DNA from: Pseudoflavonifractor sp047637855
GTDB taxonomy: Bacteria > Bacillota > Clostridia > Oscillospirales > Oscillospiraceae
Assembly (NCBI GenBank): GCA_047637855.1
Contig: JBLJBF010000038.1
Location: 1-33,438 of the forward strand
Direction: 5' to 3'
Length of the DNA: 33,438 nt
Shown here: positions 15,435 through 23,080 of the stretch, in pieces
Position numbering within the stretch: the stretch's first letter is position 1
Layout of the letters: each line of letters begins with the position of its first letter
Notes under the pieces: model-generated
Told to the model about the DNA's origin: nothing
The model's database searches: none
The model's input: only the letters and a program-made list of their open reading frames with translations
Translations under genes and position numbers: made by a program

Positions 15435-16481
15435 ATGAAACGCCTGAGAATACCGGCCGCGCTGGCCGCCGCACTCATTTTGGCGGCGGGCCTGTGGGTC
15501 TGTTTCAGGCCCCGGGAGCAGGGGCAAATCTACCTGTATGGGGAGCGCCACGCGGTAGAAACGATTCAGGTCCGGGAATTTGAGCTGTGGAACGACTACT
15601 ACCACAAGGAGGGCATGCGGCATTTATTTTTTGAAATGCCCTACTTTCACGCGCAGCTTCTCAACCTGTGGATGGCCTCGGACCATGACGAGATTTTGGA
15701 CGCCTTTTTTAGGGGGGCAGCCGGGGCCGACCTGGGCAGCCCGTTTTATCGGACACTCTTCGAGAACATCAAAGCCCAGTGCCCCGAGACCATTTTCCAC
15801 GGAACCGACATAGGCCATGGATATGAGGACGGGAAATGTTTTTTGGATTATCTCCGGGAACAGGGTCTGGAGCACACCGAGCAGTACCGTCTGACCGAGG
15901 AGGCCATTGAGCAGGGCGTTTATTTTTATGACCATGCCGGGGACCCCGCCTATCGGGAAAATAAGATGGCGGAGAACTTTATCCGCGCATTCGACAAGCT
16001 CAAAGGCGAGAACGTCATGGGCATCTACGGCTTCATGCACACGGGCCTTGACGCGATGAGCATTGATCACTCGGTCCCCTCCATGGCAAACCAACTGAAA
16101 GCCCGCTATGGCGCCGCTGTCCACTCGGTGGACCTGACCCGTATGCCCCGGAAGACCGAGCCCGACCGAACGGATACCCTTTTGATAAACGGCAAGGAAT
16201 ATGAGGTGGCCTACTTCGGTGGGGAGGATATTTTAGGCGTTTCTCCTCTCTACATACACCGGGAGTTTTGGCGGCTGGTGGGTGCATATGACGATTTTAA
16301 AGACAGCCTGGAGTCGGGCAATTTCCTTCCCTATGGCGACTACCCTATGCCGGTGGAGACCGGTCAGGTCTTCATTCTTGACTATACAAAGCCGGACGGC
16401 TCGGTCTTCCGCATGTACTTCCGCTCTGATGAGGGCGTCCTGCAAAAGGGCGAACCGGCAACGGTGGGATTCTTCAGCTGA
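15435..16481 (+). CDS. Membrane-anchored EreA/ChaN/TraB(Tiki)-like protein
   Basis: A 348-residue protein. ATG at 15435 is chosen because AGGGGAG sits 9 bases upstream; the in-frame ATG at 15414 lies before that site. Residues 7-24 are a hydrophobic N-terminal anchor or signal. The rest resembles the EreA/ChaN/TraB fold: GERH at 36-39, FFEMP at 65-69 (catalytic-type Glu), FHGTDIGHGYEDGK near 121-134, and a final strand with GIYGFMHTG (His202). In this superfamily, such His and Glu residues line the active or metal site of erythromycin esterases, ChaN and Tiki-type proteases. The placement is by motif only, and substrate and activity are unknown. It appears to be a single-gene unit between two terminators, with no promoter that I can name. 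Confidence 0.5.
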   Translation: MKRLRIPAALAAALILAAGLWVCFRPREQGQIYLYGERHAVETIQVREFELWNDYYHKEGMRHLFFEMPYFHAQLLNLWMASDHDEILDAFFRGAAGADLGSPFYRTLFENIKAQCPETIFHGTDIGHGYEDGKCFLDYLREQGLEHTEQYRLTEEAIEQGVYFYDHAGDPAYRENKMAENFIRAFDKLKGENVMGIYGFMHTGLDAMSIDHSVPSMANQLKARYGAAVHSVDLTRMPRKTEPDRTDTLLINGKEYEVAYFGGEDILGVSPLYIHREFWRLVGAYDDFKDSLESGNFLPYGDYPMPVETGQVFILDYTKPDGSVFRMYFRSDEGVLQKGEPATVGFFS

Positions 16482-16494
16482 GTTCCATTTAAAA

Positions 16495-16524
16495 GGGAGG
16501 ACCACCATCCCCGGTGGTCCTCCT
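16495..16524. terminator. Bidirectional terminator between the EreA-like gene and the amino-acid ABC operon
   Basis: A 10-bp stem (16497-16506 with 16513-16522) separates two convergent genes. Minus-strand transcripts run into CCCTTTTAAAT after the hairpin; plus-strand transcripts run into a weaker T-tract (GATTTTCC). Confidence 0.75.
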
Positions 16525-16542
16525 CTGATTTTCCTGCGTTCC

Positions 16543-17265
16543 TTACAGCACCTTGGACAAGAAGTCGATGGTGCGCCGCTCTTTGGGGTTGGCGAAAAAC
16601 TCCTGGGGCGTATTCTGCTCTAAAATCTTGCCGCCGTCCATGAAGAGGACCCGGGTGCCCACCTCCCGGGCAAAGCCCATCTCGTGGGTGACCACCACCA
16701 TGGTCATGCCCTCGTGGGCCAGCTCCTTCATGACGGCCAGCACCTCGCCCACCATCTCGGGGTCCAAGGCGGAGGTGGGCTCGTCGAAGAGCATAAGCTT
16801 GGGCTTCATCGCCAGGGCGCGGACAATGGCGATGCGCTGTTTCTGCCCGCCCGAGAGCTGGACAGGGTAGGAGGCGGCCCGGTCGGCAAGGCCCACCCGA
16901 TCCAGAAGTTTCATGGCCTCCGCGTCGGCCTCGTCCTGCTTCATCAGCCCGGTGCGGACGGGGGCCAAGGTGATGTTCTTCCGGATCGTCATGTTGGGGA
17001 AGAGGTTGAAGTGCTGGAAGACCATGCCCATCTGGCGGCGAACGGCGTTGATATCCGTCTTTTTTCCGTTGACGACCGTACCCTCAAAGGTGATGGTCCC
17101 TGAGGTCGGCGTCTCCAACAGGTTGAGACAGCGCAGGAAGGTGGACTTGCCCGAGCCCGATGGGCCGACAATCACGACCTTCTCCCCCTGACCGATCTGC
17201 TCGGTAAGGTCGTCCAGAACCAGGTTCTTCCCAAAAGACTTGGTGAGGTGGCTAACGTCGATCAC
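16543..17265 (-). CDS. Polar amino acid ABC transporter ATPase (GlnQ type)
   Basis: A 240-residue ATPase. Walker A is GPSGSGKST (34-42), the Q-loop is MVFQHFNLFPN, the signature is LSGGQKQR, Walker B is LMLFDEPTSALDPE, and the switch His is in THEMGFA. Length and the HFNLFPNMT Q-loop place it in the polar amino-acid uptake family. The start is GTG at 17265, overlapping the end of the permease gene by 14 bases, so the two are translationally coupled. It energises uptake through the permease at 17252-17950 with the lipoprotein at 18033-18860. The exact amino acid is not readable from the ATPase. Confidence 0.92.
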   Translation of the reverse strand: MIDVSHLTKSFGKNLVLDDLTEQIGQGEKVVIVGPSGSGKSTFLRCLNLLETPTSGTITFEGTVVNGKKTDINAVRRQMGMVFQHFNLFPNMTIRKNITLAPVRTGLMKQDEADAEAMKLLDRVGLADRAASYPVQLSGGQKQRIAIVRALAMKPKLMLFDEPTSALDPEMVGEVLAVMKELAHEGMTMVVVTHEMGFAREVGTRVLFMDGGKILEQNTPQEFFANPKERRTIDFLSKVL

Positions 17266-17950
17266 TTTCTCTCAGCCTCCTTTCCATCCGGCCAAAGAGC
17301 TTGGAGAGTGTTGTGGTAATCAGGAAGTACACCACGGCGATAATCAGCAGCGGAGCCATCGGCTCCATGGTCCGGCTCTGAATGGTGGAGTACATCTTGG
17401 TCAGATCCTGCATCCCGATATAGCCCACCACGGCGGTCTCCTTCACCAGGACAATAAACTCGCTGGCATAGGTGGGCAGGCAGTTTTTAATGCCCTGGGG
17501 GAAGATGATGAACCACATGGTCTGAACCTTGTTAAGGCCCAGGCTGCGGCCCGCCTCCGTCTGTCCGGGGTCTACCGCGGCGATACCGGAACGAAAAATT
17601 TCGGCCACATAGGCCGCCGAGTTGAGCGCGAAGGCGATGATGGCCACCGCCAGCTTGTTGGTCCAGGAGTTGAGGATGACAAAGTAGATAATCAACAGCT
17701 GCACCACCACAGGGATGCCGCGGATCACATCGATGTAGATTTGAGCGGGCCAGCGCAGGAGTCTGGATTTGGAGAGCTTCATCAGGCAGAGAACCATACC
17801 CAGGATCGTGCTGATACAGATGGCGCCCGCCGTGATAGAGAGGGTCGTTCCAAGCCCCCCCAGATACAGTTTCCAGCGGTCGGCAAAGAAAAACGCCTGA
17901 TAAAACTTGTTACCAAACGCGGCTAACGAAACGAAAAACGCGTCGAACAG
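17252..17950 (-). CDS. Polar amino acid ABC transporter permease (HisM/GlnP type), probable CTG start
   Basis: A 232-residue inner-membrane permease. The family N-terminus is clearly encoded: DRWKLYLGGLGTTLSIT, then the first membrane helix. That part lies upstream of the first in-frame ATG (17797), and no ATG, GTG or TTG occurs between the preceding stop codon and 17797. The best start is CTG at 17950, 8 bases after AAAGGAGG, giving the normal family length. Starting at 17797 would remove the conserved first helix. The EAA loop is EAGRSLGLNKVQTMWFIIFPQGIKNCLP, and about five membrane helices are visible. It sits between the binding protein and ATPase genes. Alternatives to CTG initiation are a sequencing error near the start or a translational link from upstream. 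Confidence 0.85.
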   Translation of the reverse strand: MFDAFFVSLAAFGNKFYQAFFFADRWKLYLGGLGTTLSITAGAICISTILGMVLCLMKLSKSRLLRWPAQIYIDVIRGIPVVVQLLIIYFVILNSWTNKLAVAIIAFALNSAAYVAEIFRSGIAAVDPGQTEAGRSLGLNKVQTMWFIIFPQGIKNCLPTYASEFIVLVKETAVVGYIGMQDLTKMYSTIQSRTMEPMAPLLIIAVVYFLITTTLSKLFGRMERRLRESDRR

Positions 17951-17983
17951 AGCCCCCGCCTCCTTTCAGTTCTTACACGCAAG

Positions 17984-18011
17984 AGCCTGCGCCGTTTATA
18001 CAGCGCAGGCT
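17984..18011 (-). promoter_or_regulatory. Intercistronic hairpin between the binding protein and permease genes
   Basis: A 9-bp stem, AGCCTGCGC (17984-17992) with GCGCAGGCT (18003-18011), sits 21 bases after the binding-protein stop codon with only a weak T-tract. Such hairpins often protect the binding-protein mRNA or partly terminate so that binding protein exceeds permease. That role is inferred. Confidence 0.55.
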
Positions 18012-18032
18012 TTTGCGGTGTTTTATCTCCTC

Positions 18033-18860
18033 TTACTTGAGCACCACGATGGCCTGGGTGGCCTCATAGTATTCATCTGTAAACGCCATGACCAGCAGCT
18101 TCTCCTCCGTGATAGACAGGCCCGCGGCCAAAAAGTCCACCTTGCCGGACTGGAGCGCGGAGGGCAGCGCATCAAAATCCATGTTCTCAATTTTAAGGTC
18201 GTAGCCCATAGTGGCACAGAGGTACTTCGCGAAGTCAATATCAAAACCGGCCAGCTCGCCTGCGTCGTCCAAGTACTCAAAGGGCTCAAACTCAGCGTTG
18301 GTTCCCATGACCAGAGTGCCCTTGGCCGTGTAGGCGGGCAGCTTGGGCAAAGTCACATCCTCACCGGCGATGTGCTTCTGGACCAGCAGCTCAAAGGTGC
18401 CGTTGTCCTTGAGGGTCTTCATGGCGGCATTAAATTCGGAGACCAGAGCGGCGCCCTTGTCGTTCTTCTGCACGCCTATCGCATACGCCTCCTTCTCCTC
18501 GGAGGCGCCGAAGGGCAGAAGCTTCATCTTATCAGCATTGGCGTCCACCAGTTTCTGCGCGGGGAGGGAGTCTACCACCACACAGTCTACGCGTCCATTG
18601 AGCAGCTCCATGCCGCAAGCGGTGACCGCTTTAAACCGGGTAACATTGGCGCCGGCAATCTCGCTGACCAGCGTATCACCGGTGGTCCCCTCCTGGACGG
18701 CAATCTTCTTCCCCTCAAGATCCTTAACCGAAGTCCAGGCGGAAGGGCGGGAGGCGCCTCCGGACGGAGCGCCGGTCCGGCCCCCGGAGCAGGAGGCCAG
18801 CAGCGTTGCGCACAGAGCCAGGCCCAGGCCCAGCGCCAGCGCTTTCTTTCCATATTTCAT
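18033..18860 (-). CDS. Amino-acid-binding lipoprotein, circularly permuted family 3 solute-binding protein
   Basis: A 275-residue lipoprotein. ATG at 18860 is preferred because AGAGGAG lies 9 bases upstream. Residues 1-24 are a lipoprotein signal ending LLASC, then a Gly/Ser/Pro spacer. Residues 43-165 match what is normally the second half of a GlnH/ArtJ-type protein: SVKDLEGKKIAVQEGTTGDT, a VVVDSLPA strand, YAIGVQKND, and the terminal helix NAAMKTLKDNGTF. Residues 178-275 match the normal first half: GTLVMGTNAEFEPFEYL, GELAGFDIDFAKYL, LPSALQSGKVDFLAAGLSIT, and FTDEYYEATQAIVV, where the protein stops. One complete domain is present in swapped order. The position usually held by the carboxylate-binding Arg after the TITxE motif reads Lys. 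It is the first gene of the amino-acid ABC operon. Confidence 0.88.
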   Translation of the reverse strand: MKYGKKALALGLGLALCATLLASCSGGRTGAPSGGASRPSAWTSVKDLEGKKIAVQEGTTGDTLVSEIAGANVTRFKAVTACGMELLNGRVDCVVVDSLPAQKLVDANADKMKLLPFGASEEKEAYAIGVQKNDKGAALVSEFNAAMKTLKDNGTFELLVQKHIAGEDVTLPKLPAYTAKGTLVMGTNAEFEPFEYLDDAGELAGFDIDFAKYLCATMGYDLKIENMDFDALPSALQSGKVDFLAAGLSITEEKLLVMAFTDEYYEATQAIVVLK

Positions 18861-18900
18861 ATTCATTCTCTCCTCTGGTCCAATTTTAGATGATGCGTAA

Positions 18901-18929
18901 ATTATACACGTCACTCCCGGTATATGCAA
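18901..18929 (-). promoter_or_regulatory. Sigma-A promoter of the amino-acid ABC operon
   Basis: On the minus strand TTGCAT (18924-18929) and TATAAT (18901-18906) are separated by 17 bases, about 40 bases upstream of the binding-protein start. Confidence 0.75.
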
Positions 18930-18970
18930 GTATATTTTAAAAAACCGCGGCTCTCACTCGAACTGTTTTG

Positions 18971-18984
18971 AATGAATATTCATT
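18971..18984. promoter_or_regulatory. Candidate operator upstream of the amino-acid ABC promoter
   Basis: AATGAATATTCATT is a 14-bp perfect palindrome about 42 bases upstream of the -35 box. It contains TGAAT and ATTCA half-sites as in arginine boxes, but they overlap instead of having the usual spacing, so no regulator is named. Confidence 0.3.
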
Positions 18985-19023
18985 TTAATATAATATCGTC
19001 ACGGGCGCTGCACGCAATAAAAT

Positions 19024-19053
19024 CATCCGCCCCGCCGGATGGCGGGGCGGATG
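19024..19053 (-). terminator. Terminator of the opp operon
   Basis: A 13-bp perfect stem (19024-19036 with 19041-19053) has the loop GGAT and is followed on the minus strand by ATTTTATT. It begins 8 bases after the oppF stop. Confidence 0.88.
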
Positions 19054-19061
19054 AGCCGCGC

Positions 19062-20012
19062 TTAAACGAAGTGGCAGGCCGCGAAATGACCGGGCGTGAT
19101 CTCCCGCAAGGGGGGCTTTTCCCGGCGGCAGATGTCCTGGACCTCCGGGCAGCGCCCGGCAAAGGGACAGCCGGGGGGCGTGTTGATGGGGCTGGGCACG
19201 TCTCCCTCGATAATGATGCGCTTTTTCTCCCGCTCCCGCTCCGGGTCGGGCAAAGGTACGGCCGAGAGCAGGGCCTTGGAGTAGGGGTGCAACGTGTGGG
19301 CGTACAGCTCCTCGCTGGTGGCCAGCTCCACCACGTTGCCCAGATACATCACGGCGATGCGGTCGCTGATATACTTGACGATGTTCAGGTCGTGGGCAAT
19401 GAAGAGATAGGTCAGGCCCAGCCGCTTCTGCAGGTCATGCAGCAGGTTGATGATCTGGGACTGGATGGACACGTCCAGCGCGGAGATCGGCTCGTCGCAG
19501 ACGATAAATTCAGGCTCGATGGCAAGAGCGCGGGCAATGCCGATGCGCTGGCGCTGTCCGCCGGAGAACTCGTGGGGGAACCGGTTGGCGTGCTCCCGGT
19601 TGAGCCCCACCATGTCCAGCAGCTCGTACACCCGCTCCCGGCGGCCCTTCTCGTCGTACATCTTGTGGATGACCATGCCCTCGGCAATGATGTCGCCCAC
19701 CGTCATGCGGGGGTCAAGAGAGGCGTAGGGGTCCTGAAAAATGATCTGAGCCTTTTTGGAATAGGCAAAGCGCTCCCGGTTCGCGTCCAGGTTTACCTCT
19801 TTGCCGGCATAGGTGAGCGTGCCCGCCGTGGGGGCGTAGATCCCCATGACCACCCGGCCCAGCGTGCTTTTTCCGCAGCCGGACTCGCCCACCAGACCGA
19901 AGGTCTCGCCCTTATCAATGGTAAAGGAGACCTTCTCGACAGCCTTGAGCGTACCGCCCGAGACGTGGAAGTATTTACAGACCTCGTCCAGACGTATCAA
20001 AGTCTCGCTCAT
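19062..20012 (-). CDS. oppF: Oligopeptide ABC transporter ATPase OppF
   Basis: A 316-residue ATPase. Walker A is GESGCGKST, the Q-loop is IIFQDPYASLDPRMTV, the signature is FSGGQRQRIGIARALA, and Walker B is FIVCDEPISALDVSIQ. The C-terminal region carries the Opp/Dpp extension, with PLPDPERERE and a four-cysteine stretch (CPFAGRCPEVQDIC, then ACHFV). It pairs with OppD to power import of short peptides through OppBC. The ATG overlaps the oppD stop by four bases. The operon terminator follows closely. Confidence 0.93.
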   Translation of the reverse strand: MSETLIRLDEVCKYFHVSGGTLKAVEKVSFTIDKGETFGLVGESGCGKSTLGRVVMGIYAPTAGTLTYAGKEVNLDANRERFAYSKKAQIIFQDPYASLDPRMTVGDIIAEGMVIHKMYDEKGRRERVYELLDMVGLNREHANRFPHEFSGGQRQRIGIARALAIEPEFIVCDEPISALDVSIQSQIINLLHDLQKRLGLTYLFIAHDLNIVKYISDRIAVMYLGNVVELATSEELYAHTLHPYSKALLSAVPLPDPEREREKKRIIIEGDVPSPINTPPGCPFAGRCPEVQDICRREKPPLREITPGHFAACHFV

Positions 20013-21016
20013 CGGGCGGACACCTCCTTTGCGCTCTGGGGGCAGGCCGCGTGGTGCAGCCAGCAGGCGGAGACATGGCCTTCACCCAGAGTAAAGTGGG
20101 GGGGCATCTTCTCCTTACAGACCTTCATGGCGTACTCGCACCGGGCGGCGAAGGGGCAGCCCACGGGCGGCGCGATCAGGTCGGGGGGAGAGCCGGGGAT
20201 AGAGATCAGCTTTTCGCTGCGGGCGGTCTCGGTGGAGGGGAGGCTGCGAAGCAGGGCCTGCGTATAGGGATGCCCGCCCCGGTAGAAGATGTCGTTGGCC
20301 ACTCCGGTCTCCACAATTTTACCGGCGTACATGACGGCCACCCGGTTTGCAAGGCCCGCCACCACGCCCAGGTCGTGGGTAATGAGAATGATGGCGGTGC
20401 TGGTCTTCTCCCGGATGTCGGCCAGCAGCTCCATGATCTGGGCCTGGATGGTAACGTCCAACGCGGTGGTGGGCTCGTCCGCAATCAGCAGCTGCGGCTC
20501 GCAGGAGAGGGCCATGGCGATCATGACGCGCTGGCGCATACCGCCCGAAAACTCGTGGGGGTACTGCTTGGCCCGCTGCTCGGGGTTGGGGATGCGCACC
20601 AGCTTGAGCAGATCTACCGCCCGCCGCCTGGCCTCGAAGGGCGAGAGCTTCTGGTGCAGGCGAATGGCCTCCACCAGCTGCCTGCCCACCGGCATCGTGG
20701 GGTTAAGGCAGGTCATGGGGTCCTGAAAGATCATGGAGACGTTCTTTCCGCGAATCGAGCGCAGCTGCCGCTCGCTGGCGTGAACGATGTCGTGGCCGCA
20801 CAGGGTGATGGCGCCGGAGGGAATCCGGGCCGGGGGCTCGGGGTTTAGCCGCATAACGGTCTGGGCCGTGACGCTCTTGCCGCAGCCCGACTCGCCCACA
20901 ATGGCCAGCACCTCGCCCTCATCCACATGGAGAGAGACGCCACGGACAGCCTTGACTTCGCCGGCATAGGTATCAAAGGATACATAGAGATCCTCAATAT
21001 TCAAAATACGGTTCAT
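20009..21016 (-). CDS. oppD: Oligopeptide ABC transporter ATPase OppD
   Basis: A 335-residue ATPase. Walker A is GESGCGKSV, the Q-loop is MIFQDPMTCLNPTM, the signature is FSGGMRQRVMIAMALS, and Walker B is LLIADEPTTALDVTIQ. The C-terminal extension has CPFAARCEYAMKVC and a later Cys (SACWL). This is the four-Cys pattern of Opp/Dpp ATPases, which has been reported to hold a [4Fe-4S] cluster in some members. The ribosome site GGAGGTGA overlaps the oppC stop codon, six bases before the ATG. It is the OppF partner in the same transporter. Confidence 0.93.
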   Translation of the reverse strand: MNRILNIEDLYVSFDTYAGEVKAVRGVSLHVDEGEVLAIVGESGCGKSVTAQTVMRLNPEPPARIPSGAITLCGHDIVHASERQLRSIRGKNVSMIFQDPMTCLNPTMPVGRQLVEAIRLHQKLSPFEARRRAVDLLKLVRIPNPEQRAKQYPHEFSGGMRQRVMIAMALSCEPQLLIADEPTTALDVTIQAQIMELLADIREKTSTAIILITHDLGVVAGLANRVAVMYAGKIVETGVANDIFYRGGHPYTQALLRSLPSTETARSEKLISIPGSPPDLIAPPVGCPFAARCEYAMKVCKEKMPPHFTLGEGHVSACWLHHAACPQSAKEVSAR

Positions 21017-21022
21017 GTCAAA

Positions 21023-22027
21023 TCACCTCCGCAGTCTGGGATCAAAGGCATCGCGGAGCGCGTCGCCCAAGAGGTTGAAACACAGCATCGTGATACTGAT
21101 AAAAAGGGCAGGCCAGAACAGGCGCAGGGGGAAGGCGAGGAGGGACTGGGCGCCGTCCTGCGCCAGAGAGCCCCAGGACGCGTTTGGAATGGCCACGCCC
21201 AGGCCGATGAAGGAGAGAAACGCCTCGGTAAAAATGGCGCTGGGAATGGTCAGCGTCATGTTGACGATAACCACCGAGAGGATGTTGGGCACCAGATGGC
21301 GGACAATAATCCGCCCGGGCTTGGCACCCAGCGCCCTGACGGCTACGACGAACTCCTGCTCCTTCACGCTTATGACCTGGCCGCGGGCCAGGCGGGCCAT
21401 ACCGGTCCAGCCCACAACCGCCAGGGCCAGAATCACGTTGAACACGCCGCCCTCTTTCAGAATGATACGCAGCAGAATGACCACCAGGAGGTAGGGGATG
21501 CCGTTGATGACCTCGACGATACGCATCATCACATTATCCGCCATGCCGCCCACATAGCCCGAGATGGCGCCGTAAGTCACGCCGATGATGAGGTTAATAA
21601 GGGCGGCGGAAAACCCGATGAGCAGGCTGGTGCGGCCGCCCTGCCAGACGCGGGTAAAAATGTCCCGGCCCAGGCCGTCTGTGCCAAAGAGATGGACGTG
21701 CTCCTGTTCGGTGCCGGGATTGGCCACAAAATAGCCGTCTACGTTCATGTGGTCGTAGTGCTGCTCGCTCATGGAGAAGGGGCTCACCATGGGTACGACA
21801 ATACTCATAACAATAATAAGTACGAGTAAAATCATGCAAGCCATGGCGGTGGGATTGTTTCTCAGCCTCCGCCAGCCGTCCTTCCAGAAACTGATGGACG
21901 GGCGGTTGATGCCCTCGCGGTTCTCCCGGTCGGGGCCGGTGTAGGCAAAGTCCCCGTCAGCGAGGCGAATGTCGGTGGTGTAGGCGACGCCGGGATCGAA
22001 GGCGCCCTTCTGATGTTTTCCTGCCAT
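21023..22027 (-). CDS. oppC: Oligopeptide ABC transporter permease OppC
   Basis: A 334-residue permease. A cytoplasmic N-terminus (SFWKDGWRRLRNNPTAM) leads into the first membrane helix, then a periplasmic-side loop with HLFGTDGLGRDIFTRVWQGGRTSL, the hallmark of OppC/DppC. The inner-membrane core has the EAA-type motif VRALGAKPGRIIVRHLVPNI. The C-terminus is FWPALFISITMLCFNLLGDALRDAFDPRLRR, again typical. GAGGAGG, which lies inside the last codons of oppB, precedes the ATG. It is the partner of OppB in the transmembrane channel. Confidence 0.95.
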   Translation of the reverse strand: MAGKHQKGAFDPGVAYTTDIRLADGDFAYTGPDRENREGINRPSISFWKDGWRRLRNNPTAMACMILLVLIIVMSIVVPMVSPFSMSEQHYDHMNVDGYFVANPGTEQEHVHLFGTDGLGRDIFTRVWQGGRTSLLIGFSAALINLIIGVTYGAISGYVGGMADNVMMRIVEVINGIPYLLVVILLRIILKEGGVFNVILALAVVGWTGMARLARGQVISVKEQEFVVAVRALGAKPGRIIVRHLVPNILSVVIVNMTLTIPSAIFTEAFLSFIGLGVAIPNASWGSLAQDGAQSLLAFPLRLFWPALFISITMLCFNLLGDALRDAFDPRLRR

Positions 22028-22030
22028 CTC

Positions 22031-23041
22031 CTATGCCTCCTCTGCCGTGGATTTGGTCGTGCTGATCCTGGTATGCCCGCCGCCGCTGATCTTACGGCGC
22101 TTGCCGCCGCCGCTGATCTTAATGCGCGGATCGATAAAGCCGTATACGATATCCACAAGCAAGGTCATCAAAACAAGGAAGGCCCCGTAGAAGACGGTGG
22201 TGCCGGCAATCATGGTGTAGTCGTACTCCTGGATGGCGCGGACGAAGTACCTGCCCATGCCGGGGATGGTGAAGATGTTCTCCACCACGAAGCTGCCGGT
22301 GAGGACGGCGGCCACAATGGGGCCCAGCACGGTGACCACGGGCAGAATGGCGTTACGGATGCCGTGCCGCCAGATGATGGCCGCCTGGCCCAGTCCCTTG
22401 GCCTTGGCCGTCTTGATATAGTCCTGGCCCAGCACATCCAGCATACTGGTGCGCATCAGCCGGGCCACTGTCGCCATGGAGCCGAAGGCCAGGGCGATAG
22501 CGGGAAGGATCTTATGGGCCTCGGTCTTCCAGCCGTTTACAGGGAAGTAAGAAAAGCCGAACCACTTGCGGAACTGCACCGACAGGAAAAATTGGAGCAG
22601 CGCGCCGATGACGAAGCTCGGGATAGACACACCGATGATGGCCAGGATCATAGACCCCGTATCCTCCCACTTGCCGCGCTTGATGGCGGCCACACTGCCC
22701 AGGAAGAGGCCGAAGACCACCGCGATGACAAGGCTGCGCAGGCCCAGCTCGGCCGAGATGGGGAAGCTCTCCTTGATATAGGTGGTAATGGGACGGTTAT
22801 ACTTAATGGAGATGCCCAGATCCCCTTTGACAAAGTTCCCTAAATACATGAGGTACTGCTGCCAAATAGGCTTGTCCAGTCCATACTTGGCCTTCAGCGC
22901 CACCTCGGTAGCCGGGGAAATAGCCTTGTCACCCATAAACGGGGTCCCCGGCAGCAGATGCATCAAAAAGAACGTAATCGTCAGCAGAACGAAGACCGTC
23001 AGAATCGCGTAGCCGACACGTTTTAGGATATACTTACCCAA
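22031..23041 (-). CDS. oppB: Oligopeptide ABC transporter permease OppB
   Basis: A 336-residue permease. The start is TTG at 23041, nine bases after AAGGAG; it gives the standard OppB N-terminus MGKYILKRVGYAILTVFVLLTITFFLMHLLPGTPF. Upstream in-frame codons run into the hairpin region and do not look like protein. Core motifs include LGLDxP-like YGLDKPIWQQYLMYL, the EAA-type region TAKAKGLGQAAIIWRHGIRNAILPV, and VVENIFTIPGMGRYFVRAI. The C-terminus carries an unusual basic tail with a duplicated KISGGG unit (KISGGGKRRKISGGG), which is not part of the family core. It is the second gene of the opp operon, 165 bases after oppA. Confidence 0.93.
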   Translation of the reverse strand: MGKYILKRVGYAILTVFVLLTITFFLMHLLPGTPFMGDKAISPATEVALKAKYGLDKPIWQQYLMYLGNFVKGDLGISIKYNRPITTYIKESFPISAELGLRSLVIAVVFGLFLGSVAAIKRGKWEDTGSMILAIIGVSIPSFVIGALLQFFLSVQFRKWFGFSYFPVNGWKTEAHKILPAIALAFGSMATVARLMRTSMLDVLGQDYIKTAKAKGLGQAAIIWRHGIRNAILPVVTVLGPIVAAVLTGSFVVENIFTIPGMGRYFVRAIQEYDYTMIAGTTVFYGAFLVLMTLLVDIVYGFIDPRIKISGGGKRRKISGGGHTRISTTKSTAEEA

Positions 23042-23080
23042 TGAACTCCACTCCTTGCAAATTGTGAGCGTAGTGCCTTC

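Noticed and set aside
18971..18984. Arginine repressor box
   Set aside because: The half-sites overlap instead of being spaced as in ArgR boxes, so I list it only as an unassigned palindrome.
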